A stretch of DNA of 9,657 bases from a bacterium (GTDB lineage Bacteria; Desulfobacterota_D; UBA1144): the NCBI GenBank assembly GCA_002701865.2, contig NZWH02000011.1:51845-61501 (forward strand). The letters are read 5' to 3'. Both the position numbers and the translations under genes were made by a program. The notes under the pieces were generated by a model. That model was not told the origin of the DNA, made no database searches, and was given only the letters and a program-made list of their open reading frames with translations. This document shows, one piece after another, positions 1-6,497 of the stretch (within the stretch, counting starts at the first letter, position 1; each line of letters starts with the position of its first letter).

Positions 1-36
1 CACTTTATAAACTTTATCCATAACTAAAGACTCCAT
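1..36 (-). CDS. possible 5' end of a gene leaving the window (partial)
   Basis: An open frame starts with ATG at 36 and runs off the left edge after 12 codons (MESLVMDKVYKV). A second in-frame ATG at 21 has a GGAG Shine-Dalgarno-like sequence 9 nt upstream (31-34), so the real start may be residue 6. It lies on the same strand as the DUF2256 and CDGSH genes. Too little is visible to assign a family, and it may not be a gene. Confidence 0.25.
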   Translation of the reverse strand, partial: MESLVMDKVYKV

Positions 37-77
37 TAACTTATTTTAAATTTAACTAATTTTTAAAAAAATATACT

Positions 78-158
78 TTAGATATATCTGAGGAATAAAA
101 TAATTAAAATCATTAGAATCCAGAGAAGATAAAACCAATACTTCCTGATCAAATTCAT
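78..158 (-). CDS. possible 26-aa single-span membrane peptide
   Basis: ATG at 158, TAA at 78-80, 26 codons. The peptide reads MNLIRKYWFYLL then WILMILIILFLRYI. It has a short basic N-terminus (Arg5, Lys6) and an almost unbroken hydrophobic stretch from about residue 7 to 23, ending in Arg-Tyr-Ile, which is what a single-pass inner-membrane microprotein looks like. It follows the DUF2256 gene by 27 nt on the same strand, so it could be the third gene of that small operon. There is no convincing Shine-Dalgarno sequence. AT-rich DNA readily encodes Ile/Leu/Phe runs by chance, so this remains a candidate of unknown function. Confidence 0.3.
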   Translation of the reverse strand: MNLIRKYWFYLLWILMILIILFLRYI

Positions 159-185
159 AATTCTAATATACTGACAAAATTTAAA

Positions 186-341
186 TTAATAAGTTGAAGT
201 TTTTTTAGGTAATTTGATTGTACTTTTTTTTGACCTACATTGGTTACTACAATATATGACCTTATCCCATACTTCCTTCCATTTCTTCCTGTTTTCAAAT
301 TCTCTATTACAAACGGGACAGATTTTAAAAACTTTATTCAT
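186..341 (-). CDS. DUF2256 family small zinc-ribbon protein
   Basis: A 51-aa protein with ATG at 341 and TAA at 186-188. It carries two cysteine pairs, C8-P-V-C11 and C31-S-N-Q-C35, separated by a basic and aromatic segment with the family's typical 'RKKW…VWDKVIYCS' pattern (residues 18-32). This is the full DUF2256 layout (CX2C…CX3C), which most likely binds zinc. The basic tail (KKS…KKTSTY) is usual. Its biochemical function is unknown. From memory of the family, DUF2256 genes are often found beside photolyase/cryptochrome genes of the PhrB/DPRP type, and one lies about 370 bp upstream here. The gene follows the CDGSH gene by 19 nt on the same strand, so the two are probably co-transcribed. 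Confidence in the family call is high because both metal-ligand pairs and the linker match. Confidence 0.85.
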   Translation of the reverse strand: MNKVFKICPVCNREFENRKKWKEVWDKVIYCSNQCRSKKSTIKLPKKTSTY

Positions 342-360
342 AGTTTAAATATACTAAGTT

Positions 361-597
361 TTATAGACTTGAGTGGGTTCCATCACATAATCCATTATTA
401 GATGAGTTCTTACAACCACAGAAATAAACTTTCTTGCTTTCTTTAGCTTCGAACTTTAGTGGGCTAAAACCTGTACCTTTATGAGAGCCATTACAGAAAG
501 GTTGGTTTTCACTGAGACCACAAGTGCAATAAAAATAAGTTTTACCACTCTCAACTTCTACTGGAAAAGGAGACTTTTGAACAATTTTTGCTTTCAT
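361..597 (-). CDS. CDGSH iron-sulfur domain protein (two motifs)
   Basis: A 78-aa protein with two CDGSH-type [2Fe-2S] motifs, each with the three-Cys/one-His ligand set. The first is C24-T-C26…P-F-C35-N-G-S-H39, where Asn replaces the usual Asp. The second is C60-G-C62…G-L-C71-D-G-T-H75, ending three residues before the C-terminus. Bacterial proteins of this size with tandem motifs are small soluble redox or cluster-carrier proteins related to mitoNEET; the specific partner is unknown. There is no signal peptide or membrane segment, so it should be cytoplasmic. It starts at ATG 597 with no clear Shine-Dalgarno sequence. It is the first gene of a short minus-strand cluster with DUF2256 19 nt downstream, and the photolyase gene ends 111 nt upstream. 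A TTGACT hexamer at 626-631 could be its -35 box, overlapping the repeat at 629-672, but no good -10 is spaced correctly. Confidence 0.9.
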   Translation of the reverse strand: MKAKIVQKSPFPVEVESGKTYFYCTCGLSENQPFCNGSHKGTGFSPLKFEAKESKKVYFCGCKNSSNNGLCDGTHSSL

Positions 598-628
598 ATG
601 GTAAAGGTAACTATATTTAAAAAAAAGT

Positions 629-672
629 CAATGTTTTAGGGTGCTTATGTGGATATCATAGATCTATAATTA
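629..672 (+). repeat. diverged 44-bp intergenic repeat, copy 1
   Basis: This spacer sequence matches the minus strand of 3376-3419 at 35 of 44 positions with no gaps. The first 13 bases (CAATGTTTTAGGG) and the last 7 (ATAATTA) are identical. Eight of the nine differences are transitions. It lies between the photolyase stop and the CDGSH start. The two copies are in inverted orientation. No coding potential is evident. Confidence 0.6.
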
Positions 673-708
673 TTAAAAAGCTGACTACCGAACTTATTGG
701 TAAATATA

Positions 709-2205
709 TTATGGTCCAATTGTATTTTGTTTAATAAATTTATCAGCTTCAAATAAAATCATTTTTTTTCTTTTATCTTGCATTTTATCAAAAACTCTAA
801 CCATCATTGATAATCTTGCATTCTTTAAAAAGAATTCTCTATTTTTATTAATAAATCTCCAATAAAGACCATCCATAGTATTGCACCATTCACCCTTTTT
901 AAAGTCCATCATCTTCAATAAATAACTTGAGCCACAGATGTATGGTTTAGTCGAAAAAATTCCACCATCACTAAACAAGCCCATACCGTAAACGTTAGGA
1001 GCCATGACCCAATCTGAGGAGTCTACAAACATTTCCATAAACCATTTATATACATAGACTGGTTTAACTTCACAAAGATTCATTATATTCGATAAAATCA
1101 TTAGTCTTTCAATGTGATGCGACCAACCATAATTTATTGAGTTTTTAATAGCATAATCGAGGGGCAACAAACCAGTTGTTCCTTCGTACCAGGAGTTATT
1201 CATTTTTCTTTCATGTTTGAAGAAATTGCTGCTTTCCATTTCATTTGAATAATTTTGATAGATCCCACGCATAAACTCTCTCCAACCAACTATCTGACGA
1301 ACATAGCCCTCAAGTGAATTCATTCTTATTTCATTTTTTTTATTAAAATCTAGAACTTGATTAATAATAAGATCGGGGGTTATTAGACCCAAATTAATAT
1401 ACGGACTTAGTGCACTATGAAACAAAATATTGTCTCTTTGATCAACAGCATCTTCATAGTCACCAAACAGATTTAGTTTTTCTTTTATAAAAAACTTTAA
1501 AAGTTTAACAACATCATCATAATCTGTTGCAAGCCAGAATTTATCTGTACTTCCAGGATGATTTTTGAATAATTTTTCAATTATTGGCTTCAATTTTATT
1601 GTGTGATTAGTTTCATGAATTTTTGGGAGTTGTGGAATTGAAATATCTTTAGGTAATTTTTTTCTATTTTCTGCGTCAAAGCTCCATTTTCCACCAACTG
1701 GTTTACCATCAACATTCATTAAGAATCCAGACTTTTTTCTAGTTTCTTTATAGAATGTTGCCATTAAAGGTTTCTTGGTTTTATCTAAGTAGTCTTTAAA
1801 GTCATTCCGTGAGTTTAAAAACATTGGTGTTTGAATTATATTCCAATGTATTTTTTCTCTTGATAAGAATTGAGAGATTTTTTTTTCAAAAGGTTTATCT
1901 TCAACTTCAAAGCTAGTAATTTGGGTTATTTTTTTTTTAATTATTATTTTTTTTAATTTTTTAAAATAATCATCCTTAAAGTCTATATCTTCGATTTTTA
2001 TATAATTTAAATCATACTTATTCTTTTTAAGTCTATCAGAATAAGAACGCATAGAAGATAATAATAGTAATATTTTTTGCTTATGGTGCTTTTCATAAGT
2101 ACAAAGATTATAGTCTTCTGCCATAAAGAACTGATGGTCTTTTTTGAAAATATTCAAAAATTTTAAAGGAAATAGTTGATTGCCAAGTATAAAAAATAGT
2201 TTCAT
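709..2205 (-). CDS. cryptochrome/photolyase family protein (PhrB/DPRP type, probably without the 4Fe-4S cluster)
   Basis: A 498-aa flavoprotein of the deoxyribodipyrimidine photolyase-related family, whose characterised members (Agrobacterium PhrB) repair (6-4) photoproducts using FAD, light and a lumazine antenna. The N-terminal alpha/beta antenna domain is about residues 1-130 (MKLFFILGNQLFP). The FAD-binding helical domain carries GWREFMRGIY (307-316), HHIERLM (363-369) and D-W-V-M-A-P-N-V-Y-G-M…DGG (398-415), then KPYICGSSY and GLYWRFI (446-452). Length is normal. In PhrB four cysteines (350, 438, 441, 454) hold a 4Fe-4S cluster. Here the equivalent of the first is Pro348 by my alignment, and the CxxC loop is shortened and lost. 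Only Cys441 sits near a ligand position, with Cys378 and Cys424 elsewhere. DNA repair versus light sensing cannot be decided from sequence. No Shine-Dalgarno is seen, but a strong extended -10 lies upstream. Confidence 0.9.
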   Translation of the reverse strand: MKLFFILGNQLFPLKFLNIFKKDHQFFMAEDYNLCTYEKHHKQKILLLLSSMRSYSDRLKKNKYDLNYIKIEDIDFKDDYFKKLKKIIIKKKITQITSFEVEDKPFEKKISQFLSREKIHWNIIQTPMFLNSRNDFKDYLDKTKKPLMATFYKETRKKSGFLMNVDGKPVGGKWSFDAENRKKLPKDISIPQLPKIHETNHTIKLKPIIEKLFKNHPGSTDKFWLATDYDDVVKLLKFFIKEKLNLFGDYEDAVDQRDNILFHSALSPYINLGLITPDLIINQVLDFNKKNEIRMNSLEGYVRQIVGWREFMRGIYQNYSNEMESSNFFKHERKMNNSWYEGTTGLLPLDYAIKNSINYGWSHHIERLMILSNIMNLCEVKPVYVYKWFMEMFVDSSDWVMAPNVYGMGLFSDGGIFSTKPYICGSSYLLKMMDFKKGEWCNTMDGLYWRFINKNREFFLKNARLSMMVRVFDKMQDKRKKMILFEADKFIKQNTIGP

Positions 2206-2231
2206 AATAGATTTAAAGTTTTCGTAAAATA

Positions 2232-2240
2232 ATTATATCA
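2232..2240 (-). promoter_or_regulatory. extended -10 promoter of the photolyase gene
   Basis: On the minus strand the sequence reads TGATATAAT, a perfect extended -10 (TGnTATAAT). It lies 26 nt upstream of the photolyase ATG, which predicts a leader of roughly 20 nt. No good -35 box is present at 17-18 nt, as is common for extended -10 promoters. It falls in the short spacer after the MORN gene, so the photolyase can be expressed separately from it. Confidence 0.5.
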
Positions 2241-2268
2241 AAGAATGTTAAGTATATGGACAGGTGGA

Positions 2269-2790
2269 TTATTCAATAATTGTTCCAACAAATTCTCCGT
2301 TTTCCCATATACCCTCAAGTTTATCTCTACCATCTCCAAAGGTCATGGTTCCTTTCCCATGTCCTACTCCATCCTTGTATTCTCCAACATACTTGTCCCC
2401 ATTGTTAAATACTTCAGTTCCTATCCCAACTGGTAATCCGTTTTCGAATGTTCCCTTGTAATATGCTCCATCGGGATATTTCATAATTCCTTTACCGTGT
2501 CTTGCTCCGTTTTTAAAGTCTCCGTCATATATGTCCCCATTTCTATAATTTTCAAGACCTGCCCCGTTAGGTAGTCCATCCTTAAATATTCCAATATGTA
2601 TTTTTCCATCCATGAAAGTATATTTTCCCCAACCAGTCATTTTATCGTTTTCCCATTTACCTGAATATTTCGCACCATTTCCCCAAACCATATCTCCATT
2701 TCCGTGAAATTGTCCATCTTGATTTAGTTCTCCGTTATAAACAGACCCGTCATCAAACTCTATGGTTTCTTTACTCATATCTATTCCCAT
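2269..2790 (-). CDS. MORN-repeat protein
   Basis: A 173-aa protein built almost entirely of MORN repeats of about 23 residues with the pattern Y-x-G-x-(F/W)-x-(N/D)-G-x-x-x-G-x-G. Units begin near residues 18, 42, 65, 88, 111, 134 and 157, the last being partial. The clearest are YDGDFKNGARHGKG (88-101) and YVGEYKDGVGHGKG (134-147). No other domain, signal peptide or membrane segment is visible, so it is probably a cytoplasmic beta-hairpin ladder. MORN repeats in bacteria are associated with lipid or protein binding and scaffolding; the actual role is unknown. The start at 2790 is supported by AAGGA (2798-2802) 7 nt upstream. A second in-frame ATG at 2778 has a weaker GGGA. The gene lies between the lipoprotein and photolyase genes on the same strand, but each has its own spacer, so co-transcription is uncertain. 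Confidence 0.85.
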   Translation of the reverse strand: MGIDMSKETIEFDDGSVYNGELNQDGQFHGNGDMVWGNGAKYSGKWENDKMTGWGKYTFMDGKIHIGIFKDGLPNGAGLENYRNGDIYDGDFKNGARHGKGIMKYPDGAYYKGTFENGLPVGIGTEVFNNGDKYVGEYKDGVGHGKGTMTFGDGRDKLEGIWENGEFVGTIIE

Positions 2791-2814
2791 TTCATAGTCC
2801 TTGGTGTCGGAAAT

Positions 2815-2842
2815 ATTTTACCCTATTATTCCCCTTTGTTCA
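2815..2842 (-). promoter_or_regulatory. possible promoter of the MORN gene
   Basis: On the minus strand there is TGAACA (2837-2842, 4 of 6 to TTGACA), then 16 nt, then TAAAAT (2815-2820, 5 of 6 to TATAAT). The predicted transcript would start about 20 nt before the start codon, upstream of the AAGGA ribosome binding site. The region is AT-rich, so this is a weak call. Confidence 0.3.
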
Positions 2843-2886
2843 TAGGTGTTTTGGAGTGGTTTTTTTCGAGTTTTGAAAAACTGAAT

Positions 2887-2908
2887 ACTTTATACAAACT
2901 TTATACAA
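2887..2908. repeat. 11-bp tandem direct repeat
   Basis: The unit ACTTTATACAA occurs twice head to tail with no mismatch, in the spacer between the lipoprotein stop and the MORN gene. An 11-bp period is about one helical turn, so a protein could bind both units on the same DNA face. Just beside it, at 2869-2882, AGTTTT and AAAACT form a short inverted repeat with a 2-nt centre. Either could be an operator for the MORN gene or chance in AT-rich DNA. Confidence 0.5.
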
Positions 2909-2947
2909 AAAATTTTCTAGTAAAGATTAATTAACTAAAATTTAAAT

Positions 2948-3331
2948 TTATTTTTTTGCGTCACCCTCAACCGGTATGACAAAATTGGGTGTATAAGTTC
3001 TATGTTTATCTGTAATGGCATCTGTTATACCTAAATCAAAAAAGAAAACACTTCCGAGGAATTTAGCAGATTCCATTTCACTTTTTATATTACCAAATGC
3101 TTTTTTGCCATCTTCAGTTTCACAGTCCCATACGAGCGAGTCATCAGATCTTCTTATATTATGGGTGCCTGGTATCTCTAAATCTAAACTGATTCTTTTA
3201 TTACTTACTTTACATCTACCGGAACTTCCATCACTAAAAGTGAATGTAACAGGTACGGTAGCATCATTTACAATTGTTGCACAAGATGAAAGAAAAAATA
3301 CTGATAATAAAAGTAAAGTAATTTGTTTCAT
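2948..3331 (-). CDS. small lipoprotein, predicted outer-membrane type
   Basis: A 127-aa precursor with a classic lipoprotein signal: MKQ, a hydrophobic core, and the lipobox L14-S-S-C17, cut before Cys17 by signal peptidase II. Residue +2 is Ala rather than Asp, which in the Lol rule favours outer-membrane sorting. The mature part is about 111 aa, mostly beta-like. It begins CATIVNDATVPVTFTF and has two further cysteines, C40 and C70, that could form a periplasmic disulfide. A hydrophobic stretch (FLGSVFFFDLGITDAITD, about 90-107) precedes 'HRTYTPNFVIPV'. This order resembles a widespread group of small lipoproteins starting 'CATI/CASI…' and ending with a Gly-rich hydrophobic patch and 'Y.P..I.V'. 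Their function is unknown. The start has no clear Shine-Dalgarno. It follows guaA by 156 nt, in a spacer with an unusual hairpin. Confidence 0.8.
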   Translation of the reverse strand: MKQITLLLLSVFFLSSCATIVNDATVPVTFTFSDGSSGRCKVSNKRISLDLEIPGTHNIRRSDDSLVWDCETEDGKKAFGNIKSEMESAKFLGSVFFFDLGITDAITDKHRTYTPNFVIPVEGDAKK

Positions 3332-3375
3332 ATAAAACTATAACACGTACATTCTAAACATCTAAAAGGAATCTT

Positions 3376-3419
3376 TAATTATGGGCATACGATGTCCATA
3401 TAAGTGCCCTAAAACATTG
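3376..3419 (-). repeat. diverged 44-bp intergenic repeat, copy 2
   Basis: Read on the minus strand, this segment matches 629-672 at 35 of 44 positions without gaps. It lies between guaA and the lipoprotein gene. Within it GGGCA and TGCCC can pair over a 17-nt loop; in copy 1 the equivalent positions keep three pairs by wobble and one by a compensatory change (C-G to U-A), but lose the last. Confidence 0.6.
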
Positions 3420-3454
3420 GAAGGTTATATTAGATAGTGTTTATAGGGTGTTTA
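3401..3454 (+). repeat. imperfect hairpin downstream of guaA
   Basis: TAAGTGCCCTAAAACA (3401-3416) and TGTTTATAGGGTGTTTA (3438-3454) are inverted repeats around a 21-nt loop. As plus-strand RNA all 16 positions pair, three of them G-U, with a single bulged A. As minus-strand (guaA) RNA the three wobbles become A-C mismatches, leaving a 10-bp stem (CCCUA/AAACA with UGUUU/UAGGG). No U-tract follows on the minus strand, so it is not a standard terminator of guaA. Confidence 0.55.
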
Positions 3455-3487
3455 AGAGATTGTCGGAGTGTCTTGACCATTACTTCT

Positions 3488-5023
3488 TTACTCCCACTCT
3501 ATAGTGCTAGGTGGCTTGTTAGAAATATCAAAGACAACTTTATTTATCCCTTTTACATTGTTAATAATTTCTGAGGATATCAAATCTAAAGTATCAAAAG
3601 GTATTCGCGCCCAATTTGCAGTCATTCCATCTACACTGTTAACTGCTCTTATTGCTATTGTATTTTCGTAAGTTCTTTCGTCACCCATAACCCCTACTGT
3701 CTTAATGGGAATAAGAACACAAAAAGCTTGCCATATTTTATCATAAAGATTTTTTTCTTTTAAAATATCTATAAAAATTTTATCAGCAGCTTGTAAAAGT
3801 TTGACTCTATCTTTTGTTACTTCCCCAATAATTCTTATTGCTAGCCCAGGACCAGGAAACGGGTGTCTACCAATTAAGCTTCTTTTAATTTTTAAAGCTT
3901 TACCTAAATCTCTAACTTCATCCTTAAAGAGATCTCTTAGAGGCTCTACCAATGAAAGCTTCATATTCTTGGGGAGCCCGCCAACATTATGATGAGATTT
4001 AATTACAGCAGAAGGCCCACTTACATTAACACTTTCGATTACGTCAGGATACAAAGTACCCTGCACTAAAAACTTTGCATTTGAAACTTTTTTTGATTCT
4101 TTGTCAAATAATTCAATAAATGTTTTACCTATTATTTTTCTTTTCTTTTCTGGATCTACAATACCTTTTAATCTTCCAAGAAAAAGACTGCCAGCATTAA
4201 TAACTTTTGGATTAACTCCAAGACTTCTAAGAACTGGAACTATCTCTTTTACTTCGTTATGCCTCATTAAGCCTGTATCAACAATGAAGCATTTAAGCTT
4301 ACTTCCTATTGCTCTACTAACCAGAACCGAGGAAACACTTGAATCGACTCCACCAGAAATTGCTGATATTGCTATATTTTTACCTATTATGTTTTTAATT
4401 TCTTCTACTTTTTGTTTAACAAGTTTTCCAGGTTTCCAAGTTTGTTTGCAGCCTACAATGTCTACTAAGAAATTTTTTATAAATTGTTTTCCGAATTGGG
4501 TGTGTACAACTTCTGGATGAAACTGTGTTCCAACTATTCTAGAGTCTTTAGAGGAGAATAATGAGATAGAGCCGAACTCTGATTTTGCTATAACTTTTAT
4601 TTTAGTTGGTAGCTTAACAATTGTGTCCCCATGAGACATCCAAGATACCTCATTGTTGTTTATATTTTTTAATAGTTTTGAACTTGAAATCTTTTTAAGC
4701 TTAGAAGGTCCAAATTCTCTAATTTTTGATTTTGCGACTTTGCCACCCAGAACTTTGGATAGTAGCTGTGCTCCATAACATATACCTAATATGGGTACAT
4801 TTAAATCTAAAATTCTTAAATCTGGTTGTGGAGCTTTCTTATCGTGCACGCTTGCAGGGCTACCAGAAAGAATTATGCAGTCTGGATTAATTTCTTGGAT
4901 TTTTTTAAAACTGGTTTTGTATGGAATAATTTCTGAGTAAATATTTAACTCTCTTATTTTTCGCGCTATTAACTTTGTAACTTGAGAACCAAAATCTAAA
5001 ATTAATACTTTGCTATAGTCCAT
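3488..5023 (-). CDS. guaA: GMP synthase, glutamine-hydrolysing
   Basis: A 511-aa enzyme that converts XMP to GMP with ATP and glutamine, the last step of guanine nucleotide synthesis. The class I glutamine amidotransferase domain is about residues 1-190 (ILDFGSQ at 8-14, nucleophile Cys82 in GICYGAQ, His169 and Glu171 in QFHPE). The ATP pyrophosphatase domain starts with the P-loop SGGVDSS (223-229). The C-terminal dimerisation part contains GRHPFPGPGLAIR (385-397), the XMP-binding loop, and ends KPPSTIEWE, the canonical terminus. All catalytic residues are present and length is standard. ATG at 5023 lies 5 nt after the guaB stop with no Shine-Dalgarno, suggesting translational coupling within a guaB-guaA operon. 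It is cytoplasmic and homodimeric in the family. The 3' end of guaA is a known site of genomic-island insertion, relevant to the repeats just downstream. Confidence 0.98.
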   Translation of the reverse strand: MDYSKVLILDFGSQVTKLIARKIRELNIYSEIIPYKTSFKKIQEINPDCIILSGSPASVHDKKAPQPDLRILDLNVPILGICYGAQLLSKVLGGKVAKSKIREFGPSKLKKISSSKLLKNINNNEVSWMSHGDTIVKLPTKIKVIAKSEFGSISLFSSKDSRIVGTQFHPEVVHTQFGKQFIKNFLVDIVGCKQTWKPGKLVKQKVEEIKNIIGKNIAISAISGGVDSSVSSVLVSRAIGSKLKCFIVDTGLMRHNEVKEIVPVLRSLGVNPKVINAGSLFLGRLKGIVDPEKKRKIIGKTFIELFDKESKKVSNAKFLVQGTLYPDVIESVNVSGPSAVIKSHHNVGGLPKNMKLSLVEPLRDLFKDEVRDLGKALKIKRSLIGRHPFPGPGLAIRIIGEVTKDRVKLLQAADKIFIDILKEKNLYDKIWQAFCVLIPIKTVGVMGDERTYENTIAIRAVNSVDGMTANWARIPFDTLDLISSEIINNVKGINKVVFDISNKPPSTIEWE

Positions 5024-5028
5024 AATGT

Positions 5029-6495
5029 TTAGTCTAATGAATAGTTTGGTGCTTCTCTACTAATAGAAATATCGTGTACATGACTTTCTTTAAGTCCTGC
5101 ATTTGTAAGCTTAAGAAATTTAGCTGATTTTAATACAGTTAGATCCTTAGATCCGGTATATCCCATACCTGCTTTAAGTCCACCTACTAGCTGATAAACG
5201 ACCTTTCCAATTGGCCCTCTATAAGAGACTCTTCCTTCAATTCCTTCAGGAACAAGCTTTGAATCAATTATATCATCTTGATAGTATCTATCTTTACTTC
5301 CTTCTTTCATAGCCTCTATAGATCCCATTCCTCTATAAGTTTTAAATGTTCTACCCTGATATAAAACCATCTCTCCGGGCGCTTCATCTGTTCCAGCTAA
5401 AAGATTACCTATCATTACGCAGTTTGCCCCTGCAGCAAGAGCTTTAGTTATATCGCCTGAATATTTTATACCGCCATCTGCTATTACCGGTATATTGTTT
5501 TTCTTTGCTACGGAACATACATCCATAATCGCTGTAAGCTGCGGAACACCTATTCCTGCAATTATTCTTGTAGTGCAAATTGAACCAGGTCCAATTCCAA
5601 CCTTTAATGAGTCAGCGCCAGCTTTGATTAATTCTTTAGCGGCGTCAGTAGTGGCAATATTTCCTACAACAACCTGAACACTTTTATATTTCTTTTTAAT
5701 CAGTTTTAATGCATCAATAACCTTCTTAGAGTGGGCATGAGCGGTATCAATAAATAAAATGTCTAAACCACTTTTTATTAAGCTTTCCACCCTGTCTTCC
5801 ATATCTAAGCCAACACCTATAGCTGCAGCAGCTAATAACCTTCCTTGCTTATCTTTTGATGCGTTAGGGAATTCCTTACTTTTTTGGATATCTTTCATTG
5901 TAATTAGACCCTGAAGCTTAAACTTTTTATCAACTACAGGTAATTTTTCTATTTTATATTTATGAAGCAGTTCACGAGCTTCATTGGGACTTGTTCCTGC
6001 CTCCACAACTTTAAGATCTACTTTTTGAGTCATCAACTTGCTAACTTTATAATGAAGATTCTTTTCGTATCTAAGATCTCTCATTGTTATAATACCCAGG
6101 AGAACACCATCGTTCTCTGTAACTGGTAGTCCAGTAAAATTCTTTGATGTCATTATATCAAGTGCTTGCTTTCCAGTGGATTGAGGTGAAATAGTATGAG
6201 GTTCTATTATCATACCGCCTTCATACTTCTTAACTTTCTGAATTTGATCTGATTGGTCTACGATACTCATATTCTTATGTATGACACCCAAGCCACCTTC
6301 TTGGGCCATAGCTATTGCAGTCCTTGCCTCAGTGACCGTATCCATAGCAGCACTTATGATTGGAATATTAAGAGAGATTTTTTTTGTAATTTTAGTCTTA
6401 ACGTTTACGGCCGAAGGCATTATGGCGGAGTAAGAGGGAACGAGTAGTACATCGTCAAAAGTTAGGGATTCCTTAATCTTTGCTTCTCTATTTAT
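5029..6495 (-). CDS. guaB: IMP dehydrogenase, with a non-AUG start
   Basis: Oxidises IMP to XMP with NAD+, the committed step to GMP. The first ATG (6420) would give 463 aa and lose the conserved N-terminus. The frame continues upstream through [19 protein letters not shown] with no ATG, GTG or TTG before the TAA at 6508-6510. I place the start at ATA 6493-6495: AGGA (6503-6506) lies 7 nt upstream, inside the end of the preceding gene, and the product is 488 aa, the length of E. coli GuaB. ATT at 6475-6477 (482 aa) is the alternative. On this numbering two CBS domains span about 95-205, [10 protein letters not shown] is at 48-57, the catalytic loop GPGSICTTR has Cys307, and the flap region is near 400-428. 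Catalytically complete. guaA follows after 5 nt. Confidence 0.93.
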   Translation of the reverse strand: MNREAKIKESLTFDDVLLVPSYSAIMPSAVNVKTKITKKISLNIPIISAAMDTVTEARTAIAMAQEGGLGVIHKNMSIVDQSDQIQKVKKYEGGMIIEPHTISPQSTGKQALDIMTSKNFTGLPVTENDGVLLGIITMRDLRYEKNLHYKVSKLMTQKVDLKVVEAGTSPNEARELLHKYKIEKLPVVDKKFKLQGLITMKDIQKSKEFPNASKDKQGRLLAAAAIGVGLDMEDRVESLIKSGLDILFIDTAHAHSKKVIDALKLIKKKYKSVQVVVGNIATTDAAKELIKAGADSLKVGIGPGSICTTRIIAGIGVPQLTAIMDVCSVAKKNNIPVIADGGIKYSGDITKALAAGANCVMIGNLLAGTDEAPGEMVLYQGRTFKTYRGMGSIEAMKEGSKDRYYQDDIIDSKLVPEGIEGRVSYRGPIGKVVYQLVGGLKAGMGYTGSKDLTVLKSAKFLKLTNAGLKESHVHDISISREAPNYSLD

Positions 6496-6497
6496 TG

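Noticed and set aside
371..380. GAGTGGGT resembling the guaA 3' end, as the far att repeat of an island
   Set aside because: Only 8 bases match, in the wrong orientation, and they are explained by the CDGSH coding sequence.
679..705. TACC…GGTA hairpin as a terminator of the photolyase gene
   Set aside because: Only a 4-bp stem with a 9-nt loop; too weak to call although a short T run follows on the minus strand.
2245..2266. A third copy of the 44-bp repeat (AATGTT…TATATGGACA) near the photolyase start
   Set aside because: It needs a 7-nt gap and the flanks do not continue the match; short AT-rich identity could be chance.
3383..3409. GGGCA/TGCCC stem as a terminator of guaA
   Set aside because: Only 5 bp with a 17-nt loop and no following U-tract on the guaA strand.
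3422..3475. 16-codon ATG frame on the minus strand just after guaA
   Set aside because: Too short, no membrane or motif character, weak context; it lies within the repeat-rich spacer.
4101..4520. A 139-codon plus-strand frame antisense to guaA
   Set aside because: It has no family features, sits wholly inside a well-conserved gene, and such shadows are common opposite Lys/Ile-rich coding sequence.
5029..6420. guaB starting at the internal ATG at 6420
   Set aside because: It would delete the conserved [10 protein letters not shown] segment of IMPDH, gives only 463 aa, and has no ribosome binding site; the frame and conservation continue upstream.
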